Shown: positions 38,942 through 48,135 of the stretch, in pieces
Position numbering within the stretch: the stretch's first letter is position 1
Layout of the letters: every line of letters starts with the position of its first letter
Assembly: GCF_004801295.1 (NCBI RefSeq)
Contig: NZ_SSOC01000006.1
Location: forward strand, 372,001 to 436,000
Source of the DNA: Pseudothauera nasutitermitis
GTDB lineage: Bacteria; Pseudomonadota; Gammaproteobacteria; Burkholderiales; Rhodocyclaceae
Length of the DNA stretch: 64,000 nt
Direction: 5' to 3'
The notes under the pieces: generated by a model
The model's input: the letters and a program-made list of their open reading frames with translations, nothing else
Told to the model about the DNA's origin: nothing
Databases searched by the model: none
Program-made: the position numbers and the translations under genes

Positions 38942-39461
38942 CTTTCAACACCCCCAACCAAAAGCAGCCCTGGCGGTTACCGTCCAGCACGACGTTTTTT
39001 CTGAAAAAACCTTCGACGGTATAGCCGGATTTCATGAATGCCTTGAGGGATGCCAGATTCTCGTTGTAGCAGCCTGCTTCGACCCGCAAGAGACCGAGAT
39101 CCTCGAAAGCGTGGCGTGTGGCGAGGCGGATTGCCTCAGTAGCATAGCCCTTGCCCCATGCCTGCTTGCTGCCGATGAAAAGGCTGAGCTGAGCGGTGCT
39201 GTACCGCGAGTTGATAAAACCAATCTTGATGTTGCCGATGTGTTCGTCCATTCCAGCCAGAAAGATGCCGAAAAGGTGATGTACAGGGTTGTTATTCATG
39301 CTCTCGATGAATTGGCGGCAACTTTCGACGGAATGGTGCTGATGCCGAATTTCGAGAAAACGATTGACTTCGGGGTCATTGAGCCAGGCCGCATAGGAGG
39401 GACTGGCGTCGCTTGGGCAAAGCGGACGTAGGTAAAGTCGTTCAGAATTCAAAAAGGGCAT
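38928..39461 (-). CDS. GNAT N-acetyltransferase (PseH-like)
   Basis: A 177-aa acetyl-CoA-dependent acetyltransferase of the RimJ/L-like GNAT group. Acetyl-CoA pyrophosphate-binding motif SKQAWGKGYATEAI is near residue 100, and NENLASLKAFMKSGY is the C-terminal GNAT element. Between PseC- and PseG-type genes it most likely acts as PseH, acetylating the 4-amino group of the UDP-sugar. Starts at ATG 39461 or 39470 (MKQMPFLN); AGGCAGGATG lies just upstream and favours the inner one by spacing. Confidence 0.85.
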   Translation of the reverse strand: MPFLNSERLYLRPLCPSDASPSYAAWLNDPEVNRFLEIRHQHHSVESCRQFIESMNNNPVHHLFGIFLAGMDEHIGNIKIGFINSRYSTAQLSLFIGSKQAWGKGYATEAIRLATRHAFEDLGLLRVEAGCYNENLASLKAFMKSGYTVEGFFRKNVVLDGNRQGCFWLGVLKDEWQ

Positions 39462-39478
39462 TTGTTTCATCCTGCCTG

Positions 39479-39950
39479 ATGTGGTGTCACGCCGTATGTT
39501 TGATGGGTACGTCCGGTCTGATCGTCGAGTATTGACGGCACGATAGTGGCAATTGTATCCACTTGTTGTTCGCTCAGCCCGATCCACAGAGGCAGGCGCA
39601 CCAGTCGCTCGGCGACGTCCCGTGTCACCGGCAGATGCCATGGGGTCGACCATAGCGCAGCCCGGCTGGAGCGGTGTGCAAGGGGATGTAATGGAATACG
39701 GCATGGACACCGCGTTGCTGCAGGCCGTCGATGAACGCCGTGAGTTCGTGCGGGGCCAGTGCCTGATGGTAGCGCTGCCAGGTTGTCCGGCAAGCCGTGA
39801 TGATGTCGTCGGCCGCTTCCATCTGGGCCCACAGGAAGGTCGCGATCAGTTCGCCGGGTAGGTCGTTGGAGCCCAAGTCGCACCACGTGTACTTGTCCGC
39901 CGGGCCGCGGAAAAAGGCGCTGTCGCAGGCGAGGCATTGTTTCACGGTCG
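39479..39950 (-). pseudogene. wecE: Decayed dTDP-4-amino-4,6-dideoxygalactose transaminase (WecE/RffA), C-terminal fragments
   Basis: The 624-bp gap between the GNAT and acyltransferase genes holds WecE-like pieces in two - strand frames. The first reads AFFRGPADKYTWCDLGSNDLPGE..., then FLWAQMEAADDI, WQRYHQALAP and VFHYIPLHTAPAGLRYGRPHG. A frameshift near 39640 then gives LPVTRDVAERLVRLPLWIGL down to the tail at 39479. About 30 residues between QALAP and VFHYIPLH are missing, and so is the whole N-terminal two thirds with the PLP lysine. It is therefore inactive. Bases 39950-40085 encode a short hydrophobic stretch in one frame that I cannot assign. Confidence 0.75.
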
Positions 39951-40085
39951 GGACTCCACGGCGGGATGGCGAAAGAAGAAGCACCTGAACGCGATGAACA
40001 GAAAGCTTGCCACCATGAACACCGCCACGGCTTGCGCCCCTCTTGATAGGGATAGCCCAGCAAGTCCCCGGACAAGGCCCGGAAT

Positions 40086-41183
40086 CTACGGCGTTTCATT
40101 TCTTGACGATATTCGTCTTGTAAATGGTAATGGCATTTTATAGGCGATTATTTTGGAGGACCAATGTTGGTTTTCAACGTAAGTGGATGCAAATTTGGAA
40201 AGCAGGACGCATGCGGCCAGCACACAAAGCATGACGGTGGTCGCGGTGACCAGGCCGTTGCCGAGATGGGACCTCATCAGGCTATGCGTGAACATGAGTA
40301 CCGGGAAATGGATCAAATAAAGGGTATATGAAAAGGTCGCTGCTTGTTTTCCTATATGGATTTTTATTCTATTTGAATTTATCATCAGGAAGAGTGCGAA
40401 GGTGAAGGCCAAGCCGATCCGAACGTTGTACTGGATGATATCGTCGTTCTTCTTGGTGGTGGCGAAAGTGGTTAACGGATCGAGTGCATGGAAGGCCAGG
40501 GAGATCGATGCAAGAAGCGCAGCCCATTTAATGATGCGATGGATGTTCCGGCCTTGCACGAAACACAAAGCGAAGCCGGCCGCCCACACCTGCGAGTAGG
40601 GATAGAAGAAGGGGTTTGACTGGAAGCCGATCCAGAACAGCAGGACTCCAATCAACATGAGGAAGGGGCGAGCAGTGAAAAGTAGCCCTGCGACCGCGTA
40701 GTACCAGACTTCGATTGACAAGCTCCAGAGAGGACCATTAATTCGGACTCCCGGAGTAAAGAAACCGTTCAGAAAAAACAGGCTGCCGAAGATCTGTTGG
40801 TACGTAGTTTGGAAAGCTCGAGTCGCGAACTCTTTCGGCACAAACGCCCACGATGCCTCGATGATCAGGACCGTCAGGAGCGTAGCTAGTAGCAGAGGGG
40901 GGTAAATGCGTAGTGCGCGGCTCCGCGCATATTGAGCCAGGCTAAATGCTCTGCTGTTATTCTTGATGTTGTTTTGGATGGATGTGCCAATGAGAAAGCC
41001 GCTTAGCACAAAGAAAACCATGACGCTGGCTTGAGCGAATCCAGCTATGTACGTGTTTATCTTCAGGTCCGGGGCAGCAGGCTCCACAAAGATATGTAAC
41101 CCGTGCGCGAGCGCAACGACAAGTGCGGCGCAACCTCGCAAAGCGTCCAATGTGTCGAAGTGGTGGTTTTGTGGTGAGCGCAT
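40086..41183 (-). CDS. Acyltransferase 3 family membrane protein (O-acetyltransferase)
   Basis: A 365-aa integral membrane acyltransferase with about ten hydrophobic segments. Family motifs: FDTLDALRGCAALVVALAHG with the catalytic His, VMVFFVLSGFLIG, RALRIYPPLLLATLL with the conserved Arg, and GPLWSLSIEVWYYAVAGLLF. It would O-acetylate a sugar of the repeat unit, using cytoplasmic acetyl-CoA. I start at ATG 41183 because the family homology begins immediately after; the frame is open 69 bases further. 78 bp downstream of pseC. Confidence 0.9.
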   Translation of the reverse strand: MRSPQNHHFDTLDALRGCAALVVALAHGLHIFVEPAAPDLKINTYIAGFAQASVMVFFVLSGFLIGTSIQNNIKNNSRAFSLAQYARSRALRIYPPLLLATLLTVLIIEASWAFVPKEFATRAFQTTYQQIFGSLFFLNGFFTPGVRINGPLWSLSIEVWYYAVAGLLFTARPFLMLIGVLLFWIGFQSNPFFYPYSQVWAAGFALCFVQGRNIHRIIKWAALLASISLAFHALDPLTTFATTKKNDDIIQYNVRIGLAFTFALFLMINSNRIKIHIGKQAATFSYTLYLIHFPVLMFTHSLMRSHLGNGLVTATTVMLCVLAACVLLSKFASTYVENQHWSSKIIAYKMPLPFTRRISSRNETP

Positions 41184-41261
41184 TTTACAAACTGCGGGAA
41201 TGGTCAGATTACAGGTAAGTGGATATCTGCGGAAAACCGCCCAGGCGCGCATGGCTGGATG

Positions 41262-42428
41262 CTACTGCGCCGGACGCAGCACGTGTGCGAGGGCCGTCAC
41301 GACCTGTTCGAGCTGGGCGTCCGTCATGCGCGGGTACAGCGGCAGGCTGATCGCCTCGGCGTAATAGCGCTCCGCTTCGGGGAAGTCGCCTGCCTGGAAG
41401 CCCATGGCCTGGTAATACGGTTGGGTATGGACGGGAATGTAGTGCAGATTCACGCCGATGCCCTGCTCGCGCAGCGCTTCGAAGATCTGGCGGTGGTTTC
41501 TGCCGATGCAGTCCAGTTGCAGACGGATGATGTAGAGGTGCAGGCCGGAGTAACCGTCCGGGTGCTGCCACGGCGTGGTCACCGGCAGGCCGGCCAGCAG
41601 TTCGTCGTAGCGGCGGGCCAGTTGATGGCGGCGGGCGACGTAGTCGTCGAGCCGTGCCATCTGGCTCGTGCCGAGCGCGGCCTGCAGTTCGGTCATACGG
41701 TAGTTGAAACCGAGTGCGATCTGCTGGTAGTACCACGGGCCGCCGGCGTCGTGGGTCATACGCGCCGGGTCGCGGGTGATGCCGTGGCTGCGCAGCAGGG
41801 CCATCCTGTCGGCGAGCACGTCGTCGTTGGTCAGCGCCATGCCGCCCTCGGCGGTGGTGACGATCTTGACCGGGTGAAAGCTGAACACGGTGATGTCGCT
41901 GTAGCGGCCGCTGCCGATGTATTCGCCTTGGTATTTGCCACCGATGGCGTGCGAGGCGTCCTCGACGATCTTGAAGCCGTAGCGCTGCGCCAGCGCGTGG
42001 ATGGTCGCCATGTCGCAGGGCTGGCCGCACAGGTGCACCGGCACGACGATTTTCGGCAGACGGCCTTCGCGTTCAGCCTGCTGGAGCCTGCGTTCCAGTG
42101 CTTGCGGACACAGGTTGTAGGTGCGCGGATTGATGTCGACGAAATCGATCTTGGCACCGCAGTACAGTGCGCAGTTGGCCGAGGCGACGAAGGTGATCGG
42201 GCTGGTCCACAGCCAGTCGCCCGGCCCCAGGCCGAGCGCCAGACAGGCGAGGTGCAGCGCCGAGGTGGCGCTATTGACCGCGACGGCGTGCTTTGCACCG
42301 ACATGCCGGGCGACCTGCTGCTCAAAGCGCGGCACCTGCGGGCCCTGGGTCAGAAAGTCGGAACGCAGCACCGCGACGACGGCGTCGATGTCTGCCTCGG
42401 TGATGTCCTGGCGGCCGTAGGGGATCAT
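41262..42428 (-). CDS. pseC: UDP-4-amino-4,6-dideoxy-N-acetyl-beta-L-altrosamine transaminase PseC
   Basis: A 388-aa DegT/DnrJ/EryC1 aminotransferase (PLP, glutamate donor) for step two of pseudaminic acid synthesis. It opens IPYGRQDITEADIDAVV with LRSDFLTQGP, as PseC/SpsC do. Asp157 is in VEDASHAIGG and the Schiff-base lysine is K188 in FSFHPVKIVTTAEGG. HYIPVHTQPYY and the SLPLYPRMTD C-terminus are typical. It follows pseB with a 3-bp gap. Confidence 0.94.
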   Translation of the reverse strand: MIPYGRQDITEADIDAVVAVLRSDFLTQGPQVPRFEQQVARHVGAKHAVAVNSATSALHLACLALGLGPGDWLWTSPITFVASANCALYCGAKIDFVDINPRTYNLCPQALERRLQQAEREGRLPKIVVPVHLCGQPCDMATIHALAQRYGFKIVEDASHAIGGKYQGEYIGSGRYSDITVFSFHPVKIVTTAEGGMALTNDDVLADRMALLRSHGITRDPARMTHDAGGPWYYQQIALGFNYRMTELQAALGTSQMARLDDYVARRHQLARRYDELLAGLPVTTPWQHPDGYSGLHLYIIRLQLDCIGRNHRQIFEALREQGIGVNLHYIPVHTQPYYQAMGFQAGDFPEAERYYAEAISLPLYPRMTDAQLEQVVTALAHVLRPAQ

Positions 42429-42431
42429 GGT

Positions 42432-43430
42432 TCAGATCTTCCCGATTTTCTCTTGATTGGCGGCGACCCAGGCCTGCAAGGCCTCTCGGGACATCCAGTC
42501 GGGGTTGTTGTCGCTGGTGTAGCTGAAGCCTTCGGTGACGCGCTGGCCGTTCTTGATGCGTTTTTCGCAGCGATGCCAGTCGTTGATCGCCGGAAGAATC
42601 TTGAAGTGCTCCTCGTATTCGTAGGTATAGAGGGAATCTTCCGCACTGATCATTTCTTCATGCAGCTTTTCGCCCGGGCGGATGCCGACGATTTCCTGTT
42701 GAGCCTCGGGCGCCACGGCTGCGGCCAGGTCGGTGATGTTCATCGATGGAATCTTCTTGACATAGATCTCGCCGCCTTCCATGTCGTGGAAGGCATGCCA
42801 GACCAGTTCCACACCCTGTTCGAGCGAGATCATGAAGCGCGTCATGCGCGGATCGGTGATCGGCAGCACGCCCTTGTCCTTGATCGACAGGAAAAACGGG
42901 ATCACCGAACCGCGCGAGCCCATGACGTTGCCGTAGCGCACCACGGCGAAGCGGGTGTCGTGGGCGCCGGAATAGGAATTGCCGGCGACGAACAGTTTGT
43001 CCGAGGCCAGTTTGGTGGCGCCGTACAGATTGACCGGGCTGCTGGCCTTGTCGGTGGATAGCGCGACGACGCGTTTGACACCCTTGTCGATGCAGGCGTC
43101 GATGAGGTTCATCGCACCGTTGATGTTGGTCTTGACGCATTCGAAGGGGTTGTATTCGGCGGTCGGTACGATCTTGGTGGCCGCCGCGTGGATCACGTGG
43201 TCCACGCCGTCGAGCGCGCGGTACAGGCGGTCCTTGTCGCGCACGTCGCCGATGAAGAAACGCACGCGGGGGTCGCCCCGAAACTGCTTGGCCATTTCCC
43301 ATTGCTTCATTTCGTCGCGCGAGAAGATGATGATTTTCTTGGGGTTGTACCTGGCGAGCGTCATCGGAACGAAGGTGTGGCCGAAGGAGCCGGTGCCGCC
43401 GGTGACGAGAATGGTCTGGTTGGTGAGCAT
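42432..43430 (-). CDS. pseB: UDP-N-acetylglucosamine 4,6-dehydratase (inverting) PseB
   Basis: A 332-aa SDR, the first enzyme of pseudaminic acid synthesis. The NADP motif TGGTGSFGHTFV is at 10-21; IIFSRDEMKQWEM, HAAATKIVP and STDKASSPVNLYGATKLASDK with Tyr-x3-Lys identify the FlaA1/PseB group. It lacks the membrane segments of the long FlmA/PglF dehydratases. ATG 43430 is chosen since homology begins there. The gap to the flippase gene is 32 bp. Confidence 0.95.
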   Translation of the reverse strand: MLTNQTILVTGGTGSFGHTFVPMTLARYNPKKIIIFSRDEMKQWEMAKQFRGDPRVRFFIGDVRDKDRLYRALDGVDHVIHAAATKIVPTAEYNPFECVKTNINGAMNLIDACIDKGVKRVVALSTDKASSPVNLYGATKLASDKLFVAGNSYSGAHDTRFAVVRYGNVMGSRGSVIPFFLSIKDKGVLPITDPRMTRFMISLEQGVELVWHAFHDMEGGEIYVKKIPSMNITDLAAAVAPEAQQEIVGIRPGEKLHEEMISAEDSLYTYEYEEHFKILPAINDWHRCEKRIKNGQRVTEGFSYTSDNNPDWMSREALQAWVAANQEKIGKI

Positions 43431-43462
43431 GGGAACAATCCGTGAAGCAGAAGAAAGCGGGG

Positions 43463-44707
43463 TCAAAGGGGCACGGCGAGGGGGCCGCAGCGCTTGAAGG
43501 CGCCGAGCTTGGCGAGCAACAGGAACAGGAAGGCCGAGGCCATTGCCGCCGGAACGGCGGCAATGCCGAGCAGCGGGCCCAATGCGAGTGTCGCAATGCA
43601 GAAGAGCGGCAGCGAAGCCAGATGACTGAGGATGATAGGTCGATCCTTGCGGCGTGCGTAGAGTCCGTAATGGGGAACCATACTGAGCCCGAAGAGCGCG
43701 GCGGCCAGGACGGTCCAGTACAACAGGGTGAAGTGCTGCGAGTAGCTAGGACGGTCCAGCCAGTCGATGACGGGGCCGGCACACAGGATTGCGGCGACCG
43801 ACAGGCCCGCGGTAACCGCCAGCGTATGCTGGCCAAGGCGGCGCATCTGCCCATCGAAGGCAGTCTGGTCGCCCTTGCCCGCGGTGGCAATCAGCGCGGG
43901 GTAGGCGAAGGTGAAGACCGCGGCATCCAGGAAGCTCATGATGGCGTTGGCGATGCCGACGAACAGCACGTAGGCCGCGAGCACCTCAAGACCGCCCAGC
44001 GCTTCGATCCAGTAGCGGTCGACGGTGTACAGGGCGCGTAGCGACAAAGTGGCGAGGACGAAGGGAAAAGCGATGCGGATTCCCTGCCGGATCCACTGCC
44101 AATCGATCGCACGGCGCAGTGAGGCGGAGTCGAGATTCCGCATGCGCCATACTCCGAGCCCACAGGCGGCGAACACGCCGGTCGTCCACGCCGCAAGCAC
44201 AAACGCCAGCGAGCGCTGCCCGGGATCGAGCCACATCCAGAGTGTAGCCACGACGGCCCAGGCTCCTGAACGCACGAACAGTACGGCGCTCGCCCAAAGC
44301 GGCTCGGAGATGGCCACGAGCAGCCGGTTGAGCTCCTGTGCCAGATGCTCGAGCGCGAGCAGCGGGAAGAACCAGACCGCCAGATGCCAGGGCAGCAAGC
44401 CAAGCCAGAAAAGCAGCAGGCAGAGCGGAAACAGGGCGGTGTAAGTAATCCCGTAGAACACGCCCTGGTCGCGCAACATGCCGGCCCAGTTGCGGCGGTC
44501 GGTGACGATCAACTCGCGCGTGGAGAAGGTGTAGAAATCGAAGCCGAGCGCCATCAGCACGTAGAGCACCGTTGCGGCAAGCAGGCCATACAGGCCGACT
44601 TCCGCAGGTTCGAGGAACTTTGCCAGAACGAAGATGAGCGCAAACTTGCTTACCAGTGTGGCGGCACGCAGGATGAGGTTGAGGAGGCGCTTGGCGGGGG
44701 CTGGCAC
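43463..44707 (-). CDS. Wzx-type polysaccharide flippase
   Basis: A 414-aa MATE/MOP-superfamily membrane protein with about 12 hydrophobic segments. It would flip undecaprenyl-linked repeat units to the periplasm. The N-terminus RAATLVSKFALIFVLAKFLEPAEVGLYGL is typical of polysaccharide exporters. Start codon is GTG at 44707 with no strong ribosome site. It lies between wzz and pseB, as expected for a Wzx/Wzy-dependent locus. Confidence 0.85.
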   Translation of the reverse strand: MPAPAKRLLNLILRAATLVSKFALIFVLAKFLEPAEVGLYGLLAATVLYVLMALGFDFYTFSTRELIVTDRRNWAGMLRDQGVFYGITYTALFPLCLLLFWLGLLPWHLAVWFFPLLALEHLAQELNRLLVAISEPLWASAVLFVRSGAWAVVATLWMWLDPGQRSLAFVLAAWTTGVFAACGLGVWRMRNLDSASLRRAIDWQWIRQGIRIAFPFVLATLSLRALYTVDRYWIEALGGLEVLAAYVLFVGIANAIMSFLDAAVFTFAYPALIATAGKGDQTAFDGQMRRLGQHTLAVTAGLSVAAILCAGPVIDWLDRPSYSQHFTLLYWTVLAAALFGLSMVPHYGLYARRKDRPIILSHLASLPLFCIATLALGPLLGIAAVPAAMASAFLFLLLAKLGAFKRCGPLAVPL

Positions 44708-44741
44708 GGGAAGGGGAGATCAGGCGACAACTTGGGTGGTG

Positions 44742-45962
44742 TCAAGCCTTGCCGGTAGTCTCATCTTGATCGCTCCGCCACCAGGCGCGTACCAATGCGA
44801 TGAACATGCCGAGCATGCCGCCCAGAAGGCCCCCCAGCACGATGCCGAGTTTCAAGCCAGGCTTGCGCTCCTTGACCTCGGCACCTTCCGGCGATGCGAT
44901 GAAGCGCATGCCCTGAAGATAGGTATTGGCCCAGTTTTCGCGCTTGACGTCGAGCTCGTTCCAAGTCTGCTCGACAATGTCGATGGTCTTGTCCTGATTC
45001 TGGAACACGGCGGCCTGAATGCGTTTCAGCTCCTCCAGGAACGCGCGGCCCGTAGTGGGCTTCTGCAGGGTTTGCTGAGCCTGACAGTAGTAGTCGCGCT
45101 TGAGTGCGCTGGTGATACGGTCGCGTTCGCGGCGGATTTCGGCGAGCTTCATGTCGGCGATCTGTATTTCGGCAGCGACCAGTTGTGCCGCTGGCGACAG
45201 GAAGCGTTCGCTACCCTTTTCGAGGGAGACGATCTGGCGGTTGTCGCTGGCGGCGGCGCCCGGGTTGCGGGTGATGATGTCGCGCAGGGTGGCGGCGCGC
45301 TTTTCTTCCTGGGAGATGGCGAAGTCATTGGCAATTTGGGCATTGCGCAACACTTGTTCGCGGCTGCGGTGTCTTGCGCACTGCTCCAGAGTGACGGTCT
45401 CCATGTCGACGCGGATGATGGTGTCACGTACGTACTCGGCCAGCAGCACCACGGGCATGCTCCCCGAGGGTTCACGCGCTTCGTACCGGAGCCTGATACC
45501 GATCAAGGCGTCGGAGGGAGTGCCCTTGACTCCGAATACCCTGGCGTCCTTGTCCGTGAAGGCAAACTCCGGCCGGATGGCCCCGCTGAGTCCATCGGAT
45601 GCGTCACCCAATCGCAGCAGTGCGGTCACGGCTGAACCCTGGGCATCTGCGTACTCTTGCAGGAACGCAGTCATCCGCGGCATGTTCGAGAAGGCGCTTT
45701 CGTAGCGCTTGAACGCGTCCACAGTGATACTCTGCGCGACCGTGACATCCTGGTTATAACTGTCGGTGCTGACGGTCCGCGGAATCAGGAACAGTCCTTC
45801 GGAGACGTATTTTGCAGACAGGAGGCTTGCACCAGCTCCGAGCGTCGCACACGCCAATGTGCTGACCGCGATGATGCCTTTCTGGCGCCACAACACCCCG
45901 ACCAGTTGGCGCAGGTCGATCTCGTCGTCGTAAGTTTGGGCGGCCGGCCGGGTGTTCTGCAT
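44742..45962 (-). CDS. Wzz-like chain-length determinant / co-polymerase
   Basis: A 406-aa inner-membrane protein with Wzz topology: one hydrophobic segment near residues 30-50 (IIAVSTLACATLGAGASLL) after a DDEIDLRQLVGVLWRQK cytoplasmic start, a long periplasmic helical region (about 55-350) with coiled-coil-like stretches, and a second membrane segment near 370-392 (LGIVLGGLLGGMLGMF). No C-terminal tyrosine kinase domain. First gene of the - strand polysaccharide run, divergent from the carbamoyltransferase. Confidence 0.88.
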   Translation of the reverse strand: MQNTRPAAQTYDDEIDLRQLVGVLWRQKGIIAVSTLACATLGAGASLLSAKYVSEGLFLIPRTVSTDSYNQDVTVAQSITVDAFKRYESAFSNMPRMTAFLQEYADAQGSAVTALLRLGDASDGLSGAIRPEFAFTDKDARVFGVKGTPSDALIGIRLRYEAREPSGSMPVVLLAEYVRDTIIRVDMETVTLEQCARHRSREQVLRNAQIANDFAISQEEKRAATLRDIITRNPGAAASDNRQIVSLEKGSERFLSPAAQLVAAEIQIADMKLAEIRRERDRITSALKRDYYCQAQQTLQKPTTGRAFLEELKRIQAAVFQNQDKTIDIVEQTWNELDVKRENWANTYLQGMRFIASPEGAEVKERKPGLKLGIVLGGLLGGMLGMFIALVRAWWRSDQDETTGKA

Positions 45963-46095
45963 GGGGTGGGGTCGTTCGGAAAAGCCCGGATTGTCTCACA
46001 TGATTGTGGGCTCTTTAATTGGGCAAACGTAATAGTTCCTGCCGCGCAGGGCAGGGCCAGCAGCGTTGGCGCCATGCAGGAGTTTTTCCGGCAAT

Positions 46096-46123
46096 CTGAC
46101 CAGGGCGGGCCTGGTTGTATAAT
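46096..46123 (+). promoter_or_regulatory. Putative sigma-70 promoter for the carbamoyltransferase operon
   Basis: A consensus -10 TATAAT at 46118-46123 with CTGACC at 46096-46101 (four of six -35 bases) and a 16-bp spacer. It lies about 60 bp before the TTG start at 46184, in the only divergent intergenic region of the polysaccharide locus. Confidence 0.5.
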
Positions 46124-46183
46124 TCGCCCTGTACATGCCTGAGCTGCGGCTCGGCGTAACTTCTCGTTGCAAAAGGTACTTCC

Positions 46184-47938
46184 TTGTCCCTGATTATCCT
46201 CGGTTTGTCCGGTGCGCTGACCCACGACCCTTCCGCCGCGCTGTATATCGACGGCAAGCTCGTTGCCGCGGCGGAAGAAGAGCGCTTTGTGCGCGACAAG
46301 CATGCAAAGAACCGCATGCCCTACGAGTCTGCGCGCTTCTGTCTGGATTTTGCCGGCATCAAACCAAAAGACGTTACGGCCGTTGCCATCCCCTTCGCGC
46401 CGATCAGCATCTTCGACAAGGCACGCTGGCACTACGCCAGGCGCTACTGGTATGCGCCGGACCGCGGGCTGGACGCCATCCTGACGGGCAACCGACGTTT
46501 CCACCGCTACAGGAAGCGCATCGAGTGGTGCCTGCAGCAACTGGGCTTCGAGCTGGCGAAGACCGAGATCGTCCCGGTCGAGCACCATCTTGCCCATGCT
46601 TCCAGCGCCTATCACTGCTCGGGTTTCGCGGAAAAGACCGCCATCCTCGGCATCGACGGCAAGGGCGAATACGCCACCACTTTCTTCGGCTGGGGTGAGA
46701 ACGGCCGCATCCACAAGATCAAGGAGTTCTACGACCCCGACTCGCTGGGCGGCCTGTATGGCGCGCTTACCGAGTACCTCGGCTTCGAGATGCTCGACGG
46801 CGAATACAAGGTCATGGGCATGGCGCCCTATGGCGACCCGGACAAGTACGACTTCTCGCGCCTGGCCCGGTTCGAGAACGGGGAACTGGTGGTCAACACC
46901 GAACTGGCCAACGTCATCGGCCTGCGGCGCTACAAGGAAAACGGCAAGGGCTACTACTTCTCGCCCAGACTTGTCGACTGGCTGGGCCCGATGCGCCACG
47001 GCGACGTGGCCGACGAACCCTACGTCCACTACGCAGCGAGCATGCAGAAGCTGTTCGAAGATCTCGCGCTGCAGATGATGGACTACTATCTGGGGGACGT
47101 CCTGCGCGAAACCGGCAAGCTTGCCTTTGCCGGCGGCGGTGCGCTCAACGTCAAGCTCAACCAGAAAATCATCGCGCGGCCGGAGCTCAAGGAACTCTTC
47201 GTGCAGCCGGCCTCAGGCGATTCCGGTACCGCGGTGGGCGCGGCCGCCTATGTGTCGGTGGCGCGTGGCGTGCCGGTGGACAAGATGGAGCACGTCTATC
47301 TCGGCCCCGCCTACAGCAACGAGGAGGTGATCGCCGCCTGCGTGCGCCACCCTGCCAAGCCGCATTGGGAACGCATCGAAGGTGGGGATGCCGCAGTGCC
47401 GCAACGTATCGCGCGGATTCTGGCCGACGGCAATCCGGTGGCCTGGTTCCAGGGGCGCATGGAGTTCGGTCCGCGTGCGCTCGGCGGGCGTTCCATCCTC
47501 GGCTGTCCCAGTGCGCCCGGCGTGGCCGACCGCATCAACGAGCAGATCAAGTTCCGCGAGCGCTGGCGGCCGTTCTGCCCCAGCATGCTCGACACCGTCG
47601 GCCCGCAGATGCTGGGTACCGACCATCCAGCGCCGTTCATGACCTTCACCTTCGAGGTCGCGCCGGGCTGGAAGGACCGCGTGCCCGAGGTCGTGCATGA
47701 GGACGGCACGTCGCGCGCCCAGGTGCTCAGGCGCGAGCACAACCCGCGCTACTACGATCTGATGAAGGAACTGGAAGCGCTGACCGGCAACGGCGTGGTG
47801 CTCAATACCTCGCTGAACCGCCGCGGCGAGCCAATGATCTGCTCGCCCACCGATGCGTTGAACATGTTCTATGGGTCGGATCTGCAGTATCTGATCATGG
47901 AGGACGTGCTGGTGGTGAAGGGGCAGGGCGACGCGTAA
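46184..47938 (+). CDS. Carbamoyltransferase (NodU/CmcH/TobZ family)
   Basis: A 584-aa enzyme that would O-carbamoylate a sugar with carbamoyl phosphate and ATP. The N-terminal Kae1-like domain opens LIILGLSGALTHDPSAALY and has the metal-binding EHHLAHASSAYHCSGF. GGGALNVKLNQKI and FQGRMEFGPRALGGRSIL are family signatures, and the C-terminus has VLNTSLNRRGEPMICSPTDAL. The start is TTG (46184), since homology begins exactly there; AAAGG lies about eight bases upstream. First gene of the + strand half of the locus, 197 bp before the next. Confidence 0.92.
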   Translation: MSLIILGLSGALTHDPSAALYIDGKLVAAAEEERFVRDKHAKNRMPYESARFCLDFAGIKPKDVTAVAIPFAPISIFDKARWHYARRYWYAPDRGLDAILTGNRRFHRYRKRIEWCLQQLGFELAKTEIVPVEHHLAHASSAYHCSGFAEKTAILGIDGKGEYATTFFGWGENGRIHKIKEFYDPDSLGGLYGALTEYLGFEMLDGEYKVMGMAPYGDPDKYDFSRLARFENGELVVNTELANVIGLRRYKENGKGYYFSPRLVDWLGPMRHGDVADEPYVHYAASMQKLFEDLALQMMDYYLGDVLRETGKLAFAGGGALNVKLNQKIIARPELKELFVQPASGDSGTAVGAAAYVSVARGVPVDKMEHVYLGPAYSNEEVIAACVRHPAKPHWERIEGGDAAVPQRIARILADGNPVAWFQGRMEFGPRALGGRSILGCPSAPGVADRINEQIKFRERWRPFCPSMLDTVGPQMLGTDHPAPFMTFTFEVAPGWKDRVPEVVHEDGTSRAQVLRREHNPRYYDLMKELEALTGNGVVLNTSLNRRGEPMICSPTDALNMFYGSDLQYLIMEDVLVVKGQGDA

Positions 47939-48135
47939 TGCCTGTTACACGGCGGGAAGATCATGGAGCCTTTGCCGCCGTGCGGGTTGCGGCCTGGGCG
48001 TACGGAGCGCCGGCAAGCTCTCGATCGCGAACATCGGCCGATAGTGCCCGCGATTCCGGTTGCTTCTATGAGTCGATTTCGTATGCGTGAAGTGTCTGCA
48101 GGATGGAGTGCCAGGCCGTTGGAGATTGACCGCCC

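Noticed and set aside
41259-43061. A 600-codon + strand frame opposite pseC and pseB
   Set aside because: Shadow of high-GC coding DNA; the - strand proteins have full family motifs and catalytic residues.
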